This document shows positions 44,003 to 53,524 of a stretch of DNA of 56,988 bases, one piece after another. A program made the translations under genes and the position numbers. The first letter of the stretch is position 1; every line of letters begins with the position of its first letter. Source of the stretch: Bacteroidota bacterium (GTDB lineage: Bacteria; Bacteroidota; Bacteroidia; Cytophagales; Cyclobacteriaceae); NCBI GenBank assembly GCA_022567155.1, contig JADFHN010000018.1, positions 1 through 56,988 of the forward strand, given 5' to 3'. Below the pieces are notes generated by a model. That model was not told where the DNA came from and searched no databases. It saw nothing but the letters and a program-made list of their open reading frames with translations.

Positions 44003-47000
44003 ATGACTAATTTGAGTCCTGGAAATTTTGACGCCGCTTTAACGGAATCTCAGATGCAATTACCCCTTTTTTTTGACGAAGAAAAGCCGGTTGATTTTAA
44101 AAACATGGTTATTTATCGTTCGTCCGCCGGATCCGGAAAAACTTTTACGCTTGTAAAGGATTATCTGAAACTGGTACTCCGCGACCCGGAAAATTACAGA
44201 AAAATACTGGCTATTACATTCACCAACAAGGCTGCGGAGGAAATGAAGCGGAAGATACTCGAAGAATTGCTGGAAATATCAAATAACCGGCCGACCGAAA
44301 CCCGGACAGAAATTGAAAAAGAATTTGAGGCTGAGGGCATCCGGATGCAGATCGATAAAAGGGCTGACGCCACGCTTCAAAATATACTGCATAATTATAG
44401 CAGGTTTAGCGTCAGCACCCTTGACTACTTCTTTGCAAAAGTTGTCAGAGGGTTTGCAAAAGAACTTGATCTTCCGCTAAAATTCGATATCGATGTGGAT
44501 GAAAAACGTGCTATCGATTATGCTGTCGATAAGCTATACGGTCTTCTTGAAACAGATATGGCACTGAAAAGCTGGCTTGAAGATTTTGCATTCTCAAAAA
44601 TGGATGCAGACACAGGGTGGAGCATTGACCGGAATCTGAAAGACCTGGGGCTTGAATTGTTTAAAGAAAATTTCAGAAAAGGAATTTCAGGGAAAGACCA
44701 TTCATTGGAGGAAATTAAAGAATTTGTTAAAAAGTTAAAGAAAATAAGGGATGATTATGCAAACGGTATGAAATCCGGGGCACAGAAGGCGCTTGATTTA
44801 ATTAAAAGTCATGGATTGACTACTTCAGACTTTTCCGGAGGATCGCGAGGCTGGGCCAACACATTTAATAAAATCCTGAGAGGCGATTATGTATTAACAG
44901 ATACCTTTCTGAAAACAGTCAGGGGTGAAAACACCTGGTACGCTAAAAGTTCAGAAAAATCCGATCGCATCGAACAGGTTCAGCAGGCAGGGCTTCAATC
45001 GGTTTGTGATTCTATACTGACGTTTCATGAGGATAAACATCGCAGCTACAATGCAGCAAAATCGCTGTTGAAAAATATTTATTCCTACGGGATCCTCGGG
45101 ATGATCGACAAAAATCTGGAAGATTATCGTTCCGAGAACAACATTGTTTTACTTTCTGACAATGCTTTTTTGCTAAATGAAGTTATAGATGACAAAGATG
45201 CGCCCATCATCTATGAGAAAATAGGCGCCCGGTACAAGCACATTCTTATTGATGAATTTCAGGATACATCCTTTTATCAATGGAGAAACATTCTCCCGCT
45301 TGTTAAAAATGTGTTAAGTGAATTTGGAAACACACTCATTGTGGGTGATGTAAAGCAATCTATTTATCGCTGGCGTGGCGGTGACATGAGGCTTCTGATA
45401 TCCGGTGTGCAGCGCGATCTGGCTGAATTTTCGGATCAGACCAGGGAAGAACATCTCGATAAAAACTACCGGAGTGCTTCCAATATTGTTTATTTTAATA
45501 ATGAATTTTTTAAAATTGCTACGAAAATATTATCACTGGATCCCGATTTACCTACAAGCAACCATTTGATTGCGGATACTTTCAGACATCATGAACAAAC
45601 TCCTGTTAAATCCGAAAAGGGATATGTAGAGGTCCGGCTGTTCTCAGCAGATAACGACAAATCCTGGAAAGAAATGGCAAAAGAAAGAACAATCGAAGTA
45701 ATAAAAAATGCACAAGATGTTGGTTATCATCCGGGTGATATTATGATTCTGGTAGATAAGTGGGACCTGGGATACGATATCGCCGGTTTCCTCATTGACA
45801 ACGGCTACCAGGTCATTACTGATAAGTCTCTTAAAGTAGAGAATAATTCCATTGTCCGCCTTTTAATCAATGCCATCAGATGGCTCCACGACAGGGAAGA
45901 TGCACTGGCCAGGACCAACCTGCTTTACTTATATCTTGAGGTAAAGGGAAAGCTAAATAAAGACATGGATGCGGTGTTTTCGGATTACAATAACGAAGGC
46001 ATAATTTTTGAAAATGAAATGCCAGCTTATTTCCTCAGCAATCTGAAAGTGTTTTTGCGGTTGCCGCTGTATGAACTCGTTGAAAATTTGATTGCTGTGT
46101 TCGGGCTGGGAGGCCAAACCGACAATTTTGTCCTTAAGTTTCAGGAATTATGCCTGGAACAATCCGTAAAAGGAAAAAACGATCTTCAGACATTTCTTGA
46201 TTGGTGGGAAGAAAGCAAAGATGACCTTACAGTAGTTTCATCCGATTCCCGGGAATCGATATCAGTAATGACTGTTCATAAGGCAAAAGGACTGCAGAAA
46301 CCCATTGTCATCATGCCTTTTGCAAATTACGTGATAAGGACAAAGCCCAGAACAATATTCTGGACGTCTGAACTTGAAGGGGACTATAAGAAATTCAATA
46401 TGCTACCGCTTGTATTTGAAAAAGAGCTTAAGAATTCAGATTTCGAAAACGCGTATCGCCGGGAGCATCTTGAAGGCATGCTTGAGTGGCTTAATGTAAC
46501 TTATGTGGCCTTTACCAGGGCAGAGCAACGGTTGTATATTTTTTCTGAGAATTTCAAAGATAACAAAGCAATAACCAGGTTAAATAAGTTGATTTATAAT
46601 GTCTTTGAAGATGCAGATTTCGGACACCGGACTTATTGGGACGAAACAACAAGATATTTCGCATGGGGAGATGAAAGCAGTGTAGTACCGGCTGTTTCAT
46701 ATGAAACCGAAAAATCTACCGTCATATTTGACTTTCCTTCTACTTCTATTACCGGAGGACCCAATGTTTCCATAAAATCAGAATCGGAAAGGTTTTTTCT
46801 GCTGTTCGATAATGAGAAATCTGAAAAAATCAAAAACGGGATACTGCTTCACAGGATTTTTGAACAACTTGAAACAACCGGAGACCTGCCTGCAGCAATT
46901 GATAACCTTGAAAATGAGGGAATCATGACGCCTGGTGAAAAGAAGGTAATAATAGAGGAAACAAACATGCTGTTCAGCAATCCGCAGATTAAAGCATGGT

Positions 47001-47245
47001 TTGATGGCAGCTGGGAAATTTATAACGAACGGTCAATCATTTCTCCCGAAGGTCTTTCCCGACCCGACAGAGTAATGGTAAAGAATGGCCAGGCCGTAAT
47101 TGTGGATTACAAAACAGGGGAAAAAGCTACACGCTATGAAAAGCAACTCCATAAATACGGCCAACTGCTCAAAAATATGGGATATACGGATGTAAGGAAA
47201 TATATCATCTATTTTACAGACCGGGAGGTTGTGGAGGTGTATTAA
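44003..47245 (+). CDS. addA: AddA/RecB-like helicase-nuclease
   Basis: UvrD-type helicase with a C-terminal nuclease, for double-strand break processing. 1080 residues. Walker A SSAGSGKTFTL is near residue 40, motif Ia ITFTNKAAEEMK, Walker B DEFQDTS near 416, motif IV DVKQSIYRWRGGD, and SVMTVHKAKGLQKPIVIMPF near 755. The PD-(D/E)XK nuclease ends with VIVDYKTGEKA near 1035. No strong Chi-recognition signature can be assigned. The stop is immediately followed by the ATG of the AddB-like gene, so they form one operon. Confidence 0.88.
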   Translation: MTNLSPGNFDAALTESQMQLPLFFDEEKPVDFKNMVIYRSSAGSGKTFTLVKDYLKLVLRDPENYRKILAITFTNKAAEEMKRKILEELLEISNNRPTETRTEIEKEFEAEGIRMQIDKRADATLQNILHNYSRFSVSTLDYFFAKVVRGFAKELDLPLKFDIDVDEKRAIDYAVDKLYGLLETDMALKSWLEDFAFSKMDADTGWSIDRNLKDLGLELFKENFRKGISGKDHSLEEIKEFVKKLKKIRDDYANGMKSGAQKALDLIKSHGLTTSDFSGGSRGWANTFNKILRGDYVLTDTFLKTVRGENTWYAKSSEKSDRIEQVQQAGLQSVCDSILTFHEDKHRSYNAAKSLLKNIYSYGILGMIDKNLEDYRSENNIVLLSDNAFLLNEVIDDKDAPIIYEKIGARYKHILIDEFQDTSFYQWRNILPLVKNVLSEFGNTLIVGDVKQSIYRWRGGDMRLLISGVQRDLAEFSDQTREEHLDKNYRSASNIVYFNNEFFKIATKILSLDPDLPTSNHLIADTFRHHEQTPVKSEKGYVEVRLFSADNDKSWKEMAKERTIEVIKNAQDVGYHPGDIMILVDKWDLGYDIAGFLIDNGYQVITDKSLKVENNSIVRLLINAIRWLHDREDALARTNLLYLYLEVKGKLNKDMDAVFSDYNNEGIIFENEMPAYFLSNLKVFLRLPLYELVENLIAVFGLGGQTDNFVLKFQELCLEQSVKGKNDLQTFLDWWEESKDDLTVVSSDSRESISVMTVHKAKGLQKPIVIMPFANYVIRTKPRTIFWTSELEGDYKKFNMLPLVFEKELKNSDFENAYRREHLEGMLEWLNVTYVAFTRAEQRLYIFSENFKDNKAITRLNKLIYNVFEDADFGHRTYWDETTRYFAWGDESSVVPAVSYETEKSTVIFDFPSTSITGGPNVSIKSESERFFLLFDNEKSEKIKNGILLHRIFEQLETTGDLPAAIDNLENEGIMTPGEKKVIIEETNMLFSNPQIKAWFDGSWEIYNERSIISPEGLSRPDRVMVKNGQAVIVDYKTGEKATRYEKQLHKYGQLLKNMGYTDVRKYIIYFTDREVVEVY

Positions 47246-50110
47246 ATGAAGTCCTTTCTGCAGCATATTGTTGATCGTATTGATGAAAAAGAGGTGGGCG
47301 CCCTTGGTAAATGGTGCTTTGTATTTCCTTCAAAAAGGGCCGGACTTTATTTCTTAAACATTCTGAGGGAACGCTTCAACGACAAAATATTCTGGAGCCC
47401 CGAAATACTTGGAATAGAGGATTTTGTATATAAAAGCGCGGGACATACACCCCTGGATGAAATATCGCTTGTATTTCGCTTATATGAAGTTTATAAGTCG
47501 CTCGAGCCTGTAATTAATTTTGAAAAATTTTATGCCTGGGGCCAGATATTGCTGTCCGATTTTGATGAGATTGACCGCAACCTGGTAGATAGTAAGAAAC
47601 TGTATTCCGGTCTTTCTGACATAGAGGATATTGAAAAGGTATTTGGAGACAATGAGGAAATGCGCAGTGCATACCTGAACTTCATGAAACTGTTCACCTC
47701 CGATGAAAATACAAATCTGGCTGAAAAATTTGTTAAAAACTGGAAACGCATCGGCGAAGCCTACGAAAAATTTGCGGCGCTTTCCGATGCCGGCCATACG
47801 TATTATGCCGGCCGGATATATCGGATTCTGGCGGAAAAACTTAAAGAAGGTGGCGTAGATATTCCTTACGAAAAAATAATTTTTGCCGGTTTCAATGCGC
47901 TATCGCGTGCTGAGGAGCAGATCATTCAATCACTGCTGTCCCGGGGAGTTGCCGAAATTTACTGGGATTGTGACCGTATGTATATGCAGGATATACGGGA
48001 TGAAGCCGGAGATTTCCTGCGTAAATATAAAAAGAAGTGGCATTTCAAAAATATTCACTGGATTGAAACAGACATGTTCAGTCAGGAGAAGCGGATCGAA
48101 ATCACCGGATGTCCGCAACTGGTGGCTCAGGCAAAATATGCCGGCAAAATACTGGATGAAAAGCAATATGCTCAAAATGATGCCATCCGGACTGCCATCA
48201 TCATGGCGGATGAAAATATGATGATGCCCGTGCTGTATGCGATGCATGTATCCACAATCAATGTTACCATGGGATATCCGTTTCGGAATACAGCGCTGTA
48301 TCATTTTATTTCAGAAGTCATCAGCCTGCATCGTAGTATGCAAAAGCGTAATGGTAAGCTGATGTATGAAGGGAATCAGATCATTGCTTTATTAAAAAAC
48401 ACATTAATAAGTCCTGTTTTCTCCGAACTTGTTGCCGGACTGAGTGCATGGATCAGACACGATAAATTAAAGTGGGTGGTAGCGGAGGAAATTTGTAACA
48501 GATGTGAAGAAAATTGGATAAGATCAATTTTTGAGCCGGTAAACGACTATTCCGAATTACTGGAAAACATCAATAATTTTCTCGTAGCGTTATTTTATCA
48601 TCTGAAATCTACAGATCAGGATAAAGATGATTCTTCACTTGAGATCATTTACCATGGATTGAAATATCTCCGGAGATTTCAGGAAAACCTGGCCGGTCAG
48701 TCCTTTTCACCCGGATTGAAATTTCTTCAGCATCTATTCATGGAAAGTTTCAGGAGTTTAACCATTCCTTTTTCGGGCGAGCCGTTGAATGGTGTGCAGG
48801 TGATGGGCCTGCTGGAATCAAGGGCTCTTGATTTTAAAAATGTTATACTTCTTGGAGTGAATGAAAATAAGCTGCCAAGGTCAGGTTTTGGCACATCCTA
48901 TATCCCGTATGTGGCGCGTAAAGCTTTTGATTTGCCAACATTTGAAGAACGGGATGCCATCTATGCCTATCATTTTAAGCGGGTTTTACAGCGTGCCGAA
49001 AATATACATATCCTGTACGATACAGAAACGGCTGTTGTAGGCGGGGGGGAGAAGAGCAGGTTTATACTTCAACTGATCAATAAATCGGGCAGGTCTGCAG
49101 GAATGAAGGTGGTGGAGAAAGAAATGAGTGTTCCTGATAAGCCGGCAGATATCGGGAATCAGGTGGTTATTGAAAAGACGGACGCAATTTTAAATCGGTT
49201 GAACGAATATCTTATACGTGTTGGCGATGAACCTAAACGGTTATCGCCTTCCAGATTAGTTACTTACATTGATTGTAAACTCAAATTCTATTTAAAATAC
49301 ATTGCTAAAGTACCGGAGGCTGATGTATTGGCAGATCAGATCGACCCGCTTGTATTTGGCAACATACTGCACCATGCGATTGAAATGATCTATAAGGATT
49401 TTGTGGGTAAAATGATAACCGAAGCAGACCTCGAACGGATTGCAAGAAAGAAATATATTTCTGAGAAAGTGAAGGAAGCGATGCAGAAATATCAAATCAT
49501 TCACAGTAATTTTAGTTTGCAGGGGGTAGATGTTTTGCTCGAAAGTATAATTCGCAGATTAATAAAGAAAATCATTGATCAGGATTTGGAAAAAGTCCCT
49601 TTTACCCTCAGGGGGGTTGAAGTAAATGTGGAGGGGACACTAAAACTATCGAATGGCACCACGGTTGCGTTGGGCGGCATTGTGGACCGTATTGACGAAG
49701 AAAATTCAGGCGACGGGAAAGTTGTAACCGTCATCGACTATAAAACAGGCCGGGTGGACATGAGGGGATCTAAAAAATCAGACCTGGATAACCCGGATTC
49801 ATACATACGTCCATATTTTGAAGACGGTAAGTTTAAATCCGGTTTCCAGGCGTATTACTATACCATGTTGTACCGCTCGAAAAATACCGGAGATACATTA
49901 AAAGCAGCCATTTATGAATTAAAGAAAATGTCAGAAGGGATGAAATACCTGCGAAGTGGAAACGAAATCACCGATAACATTCTTGAAGCCTACCGCGAAA
50001 ACCTTGTTGTGTTAATTGAGGACATCCTGAATCCGGATATCCCATTTACACAAACGAAAGATACACAAAAGTGTGTGTATTGCCCATATACAGATATTTG
50101 TGGACGGTGA
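47246..50110 (+). CDS. addB: AddB-like iron-sulphur nuclease
   Basis: 954 residues. The N-terminal half resembles an inactivated helicase (CFVFPSKRAGLYFLN at the Walker A position lacks the GKT). The C-terminal PD-(D/E)XK nuclease has VIDYKTGRVD near residue 830. Four cysteines for an iron-sulphur staple are visible: C677 (YIDCKLKFYL) and C943, C946 and C952 (KCVYCPYTDICGR). This is the AddB pattern. Start codon follows the addA stop with no gap. Confidence 0.87.
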   Translation: MKSFLQHIVDRIDEKEVGALGKWCFVFPSKRAGLYFLNILRERFNDKIFWSPEILGIEDFVYKSAGHTPLDEISLVFRLYEVYKSLEPVINFEKFYAWGQILLSDFDEIDRNLVDSKKLYSGLSDIEDIEKVFGDNEEMRSAYLNFMKLFTSDENTNLAEKFVKNWKRIGEAYEKFAALSDAGHTYYAGRIYRILAEKLKEGGVDIPYEKIIFAGFNALSRAEEQIIQSLLSRGVAEIYWDCDRMYMQDIRDEAGDFLRKYKKKWHFKNIHWIETDMFSQEKRIEITGCPQLVAQAKYAGKILDEKQYAQNDAIRTAIIMADENMMMPVLYAMHVSTINVTMGYPFRNTALYHFISEVISLHRSMQKRNGKLMYEGNQIIALLKNTLISPVFSELVAGLSAWIRHDKLKWVVAEEICNRCEENWIRSIFEPVNDYSELLENINNFLVALFYHLKSTDQDKDDSSLEIIYHGLKYLRRFQENLAGQSFSPGLKFLQHLFMESFRSLTIPFSGEPLNGVQVMGLLESRALDFKNVILLGVNENKLPRSGFGTSYIPYVARKAFDLPTFEERDAIYAYHFKRVLQRAENIHILYDTETAVVGGGEKSRFILQLINKSGRSAGMKVVEKEMSVPDKPADIGNQVVIEKTDAILNRLNEYLIRVGDEPKRLSPSRLVTYIDCKLKFYLKYIAKVPEADVLADQIDPLVFGNILHHAIEMIYKDFVGKMITEADLERIARKKYISEKVKEAMQKYQIIHSNFSLQGVDVLLESIIRRLIKKIIDQDLEKVPFTLRGVEVNVEGTLKLSNGTTVALGGIVDRIDEENSGDGKVVTVIDYKTGRVDMRGSKKSDLDNPDSYIRPYFEDGKFKSGFQAYYYTMLYRSKNTGDTLKAAIYELKKMSEGMKYLRSGNEITDNILEAYRENLVVLIEDILNPDIPFTQTKDTQKCVYCPYTDICGR

Positions 50111-50249
50111 TGATATGGTAATTTGGTGAAACTATCCGGACCAAAATACGGATCTCCCGATTTTTTATTTTGCAAAAATTGATTTTTATCATTGTGTCTT
50201 TACTCAATTTTCAATAATAAGCATCCTCAAAACCAAAAGAGCATAAAAT

Positions 50250-51518
50250 ATGTACCCTGAGAAATCTAATTTATACCGGATGCCCTGGTCAATGAATGAC
50301 AACCCTATTGGCTGGGTGGAAGTAACGGATGTTTGTAATATCAAATGCAAGGGATGCTATCGACTGATCATGGGTGAGGGGCATAAATCCCTGGATCAAA
50401 TCAAGGAAGAAATTCTGTTTCTTAAGAAATGGAGAAACTGTGACAATATAACCTTAGCTGGAGGAGAGCCTCTTCTTCATCCCGATATCACCGAAATAAT
50501 TAAATTCATATCCGGTATGAAATTGAAAAGCATAATTCTGTCCAACGGCCTTGCTTTGACAGAATCCATGCTGAAAAGATTGAAAGAATCCGGATTAACC
50601 GGGATTAGTTTTCATATCGATTCGACCCAGATACGTCCCGAGTTTAAAAAACAGGAAATTTCAAGTGAGCTTGATCTGAATGACCTGAGACTCAAGTACG
50701 CAAGGATGCTTTACAAGTTTGGTATTTATGCGCACTTCGGAATTACGGTTACAGAGAGATCACTGGCTGAAGTTCCGTTATTTATTGAATGGGCGGTTGA
50801 GAATATGAAGATGATCAATGGAATCTCGCTGATTATCTATCGGGGATTGCCGGTTGCTGAAGGAGTGGAATATTACGCTCAGGGTAAAAAGGTTGATATA
50901 AGAATGGACAGCCTTGGTTATACCGACGAAACAGAAAAAATAGGAAAACCCCATATTAAAGCCCAGGATGTTTACGCGAAAATAAAGGAACATTTTCCTG
51001 ATTACGATGCAAGCTCTTACCTGGGAGGCACTATTGACCATAGAACTTTTAAATGGCTTTTAGGAAGCATTATTGTTAACGGCAAGGGGAAAATGTTTGG
51101 AGCTTTCGGAAAGAAAACCCTGGAGATAGCCCAGACTTTTCATCATCTGTTTTATGGAACATACTTTGTCTATCCGGAAAAAAGGATAGGTAAAAAAGTG
51201 TTTTTAATGTTACTGTTTGATAAATCGGTTCGGAAGGCGTTTTATAAGTTTCTGAAGTATGTCCTTGTAAATCCTATCAGGATCTTTTATCCTATAAATG
51301 CGTTTGGGATCGGAATTATACAGGCTCCGGATATTTTATCCGATGGCCGGATTGAAATGTGCGATGATTGTCCGGATATGTGTGTTCACGATGGAATGTT
51401 GGTAAATTCCTGTCGATTGGACGAATGCAGAATTTACGGCAGCTTCCTGCATATTCATGTGGATAAAGAAAAACATCCGGAGATGGCTGGACAATCAGCA
51501 GATCCGGTAGAATCATGA
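50250..51518 (+). CDS. Radical SAM protein with C-terminal cysteine cluster
   Basis: 422 residues. The CxxxCxxC for the radical SAM cluster is at C29, C33 and C36 (DVCNIKCKGCYR) and GGEPLL provides SAM binding. A second cysteine set near the C-terminus (C371, C374, C378, C388, C393) could hold an auxiliary cluster, as in SPASM-type maturases, though the spacing is not a standard match. A hydrophobic and basic stretch around residues 310-350 (FLMLLFDKSVRKAF...) may touch the membrane. Substrate unknown. No peptide precursor gene is visible beside it. Confidence 0.78.
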   Translation: MYPEKSNLYRMPWSMNDNPIGWVEVTDVCNIKCKGCYRLIMGEGHKSLDQIKEEILFLKKWRNCDNITLAGGEPLLHPDITEIIKFISGMKLKSIILSNGLALTESMLKRLKESGLTGISFHIDSTQIRPEFKKQEISSELDLNDLRLKYARMLYKFGIYAHFGITVTERSLAEVPLFIEWAVENMKMINGISLIIYRGLPVAEGVEYYAQGKKVDIRMDSLGYTDETEKIGKPHIKAQDVYAKIKEHFPDYDASSYLGGTIDHRTFKWLLGSIIVNGKGKMFGAFGKKTLEIAQTFHHLFYGTYFVYPEKRIGKKVFLMLLFDKSVRKAFYKFLKYVLVNPIRIFYPINAFGIGIIQAPDILSDGRIEMCDDCPDMCVHDGMLVNSCRLDECRIYGSFLHIHVDKEKHPEMAGQSADPVES

Positions 51519-51541
51519 TCCGGTTAATTCCCTGAATCCTT

Positions 51542-51648
51542 GTTTCGTGTCCACACGAAACAACTGGATGCACAATTGCTAAATTCCTGGAATTGGTTCG
51601 TGGAGACACGAACCGGGGGTTAGGGATACCTAAGGCACAATGCGTGCC
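51542..51648. repeat. Row of four hairpins after the radical SAM gene
   Basis: gtttcgtg-tcca-cacgaaac (51542-51561), ggttcgtg-gaga-cacgaacc (51595-51614), ttagg-gata-cctaa (51620-51633) and ggcac-aatgc-gtgcc (51634-51648). The first two have nearly the same arms and different four-base loops. They lie in the 355-base gene-free stretch 51519-51873. They resemble REP-type or transposon-end hairpins. No transposase is present. Confidence 0.55.
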
Positions 51649-51697
51649 GGTTTATTCAGGATATTAGCTTATAAAATTATCAGAAACATAACATACC

Positions 51698-51778
51698 GTG
51701 CGGCTGGCCTCTCCTTTAGGCCTGCCCGTCCGAAAACGAAGTTGAAGGCGGGAGACTGAGAGGTGCGCGCAGGCAAGA
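51698..51778. repeat. GC-rich extragenic repeat
   Basis: A GC-rich block in an AT-rich spacer, with gcctctcc (51709-51716) matched by gagaggtgc and with cctgcccg and ggcggga arms. It resembles the GC-rich block at the start of the window (cctgcc and ggcgg segments). No gene is encoded. A further perfect stem, agtcatg/catgact, is at 51832-51851. Confidence 0.4.
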
Positions 51779-51873
51779 AATTTAATTATAAATAATAGCA
51801 GCGCCTGGAATTACCACGGTGAACGGCCACAAGTCATGCCATGCCATGACTATACAATTTTATGGACAGACAC

Positions 51874-52320
51874 TTAGTTACAGGCTACCGTAAATGTCAA
51901 CTCTCCAGCCGACCCATCACCGGGGACGAGGAATATTGACTCATATTGGGCTTCAGGATGCTTCGGATCGCTGGGGTTTCCGTTAGACCCGATTTGGTTG
52001 TTCGTGGCGCTGGCAGATGATACATCAGGGCAGTCAGTTGGAATATTGGATAAATATACAGACAGTATTTCACCTACGCGGGGCATTTGAATCAGGATAT
52101 TGTCATTGGCGCCAATTTCAATCCCGTCGGCATACTCCAGATCACCAACCAATCCACTAAAGGTTATAAAGTATTTGTGGTTTGCATCAATGGTGCCGGT
52201 GGTTACGGTTGTCACCCCTAACTGCCCTTTTAGTCTTTCTCCATCGTCATTATTACACGACATGAAAAAAACGAATGATAACAGTACGATTGTGAGTAAA
52301 GTAGAATTACAAGCTTTCAT
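51874..52320 (-). CDS. Small lipoprotein, function unknown
   Basis: 148 residues. Signal peptide with the lipobox VFFMSC (cysteine about residue 21), then an acidic NNDDGERLKG. The mature part is predicted beta-sheet (GVTTVTTGTIDANHKYFITFSGLVG) with a cysteine pair (C in TDCPD and C at the end, TVACN). It is 55 bases downstream of galK on the same strand. I do not recognise a family. Confidence 0.7.
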   Translation of the reverse strand: MKACNSTLLTIVLLSFVFFMSCNNDDGERLKGQLGVTTVTTGTIDANHKYFITFSGLVGDLEYADGIEIGANDNILIQMPRVGEILSVYLSNIPTDCPDVSSASATNNQIGSNGNPSDPKHPEAQYESIFLVPGDGSAGELTFTVACN

Positions 52321-52375
52321 CTTAAAATAATATTATTTGTCAAATGTAAATATATTAAAATCAGGAATAGTAACC

Positions 52376-53524
52376 CTATAGTATACATGTACCGTTTTCA
52401 AGTGATATAGTGTAAAATTCTGGCTCTGCATCAAATGTATTCCGGTATTTATCACTAATATCTTCAATCACGTGCTCAGAAACGCCTTTTTCAAGAAGAT
52501 TGAGTGTGCATCCGCCAAAGCCGGCTCCCATCATACGGGCGCCATATACCCCTTCGTACTCCAGAACGGTTTCTGCCAGAAAATCCAGTTCTTTACAGCT
52601 TACGTTGTACTTGTCCCTGAGTCCGCTGTGCGACTCCACCATCTTTTCTCCAAATGCAGCAATCCGTCCGTTTTTAAGATCATCAAATGCAGATTCCACC
52701 CTGTTGTTTTCCTCCACTATATACGTAGCTTTGGTTGCCAGCGTTTCTCCCAGTACCTGCCCGCATTGACCGATCATGTCAAGCGTTACATCCCGTAAAG
52801 AACGAACTTCAGGAAATACATCTCTGATGAAGTTTACGGCCATTTCGCACTGCTGTTTCCGAATGTTATACTCGGTGCTTGCCAGCGCATGTTTGATTTT
52901 CGTATCTATCAGCAGTATTTCCAAACCTTCTGCTTGCCAGTTTTCTTTTTTATAATCCAGCGAACGGCAATCCAGCAGCGAAAATCTACCCTTTTCTGAA
53001 AACAGGTTGGCAAACTGGTCCATTATTCCGCAATTCACTTTCGCATAGCGGTGCTCGGCGGTTTGAGCCATTTTTGCCAGCTTCCATGTTTCCAGTCCGG
53101 TTTCAAATATATGATTGACGGCAAACGCAATACCGCATGTTAGCGCAGCGGAAGAACTCAACCCTGCGCCCGGAGGTATGTTTCCTGAAAAAACACAGTT
53201 AAAGCCCCCGATTTTTATGTTGGAAATGATAAACTGAGACGTAACGCCCTTAATGTAATTGCCCCATGCTGACGATAAATTAGAAATGTCATTTACATCA
53301 TATTCAATATGGTCATCTACATCCATGGCAACGATGCGCACCTGATCCGTATCCGCAGGACTTACAGCAAACCATGTGAAGTAATTGATGGCCGCAGGCA
53401 TTACATATCCATCGTTATAATCGGTATGCTCTCCGATCAGATTGACCCTTCCGGGCGACCGGATAATCACAGGGTTGCCCGTGAAGTGTTTTTTATATGC
53501 AGTTAAAACGTTATCTATCATCAT
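52376..53524 (-). CDS. galK: Galactokinase
   Basis: Phosphorylates galactose at C1. 382 residues of the GHMP family. The galactokinase signature GRVNLIGEHTDYNDGYVMP (about residues 25-43), the ATP-binding PPGAGLSSSAALT and the MMGAGFGGCTLNLL motif are clear. The start overlaps the end of the upstream PLP enzyme gene by 14 bases, so it is likely co-transcribed with it. Other Leloir genes are not nearby. Confidence 0.94.
   Translation of the reverse strand: MMIDNVLTAYKKHFTGNPVIIRSPGRVNLIGEHTDYNDGYVMPAAINYFTWFAVSPADTDQVRIVAMDVDDHIEYDVNDISNLSSAWGNYIKGVTSQFIISNIKIGGFNCVFSGNIPPGAGLSSSAALTCGIAFAVNHIFETGLETWKLAKMAQTAEHRYAKVNCGIMDQFANLFSEKGRFSLLDCRSLDYKKENWQAEGLEILLIDTKIKHALASTEYNIRKQQCEMAVNFIRDVFPEVRSLRDVTLDMIGQCGQVLGETLATKATYIVEENNRVESAFDDLKNGRIAAFGEKMVESHSGLRDKYNVSCKELDFLAETVLEYEGVYGARMMGAGFGGCTLNLLEKGVSEHVIEDISDKYRNTFDAEPEFYTISLENGTCIL

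Noticed and set aside
52472-52798. Long antisense frames over galK and similar shadows over ftsK, addB and ABC genes
   Set aside because: They lie opposite strongly conserved genes and lack recognisable motifs.
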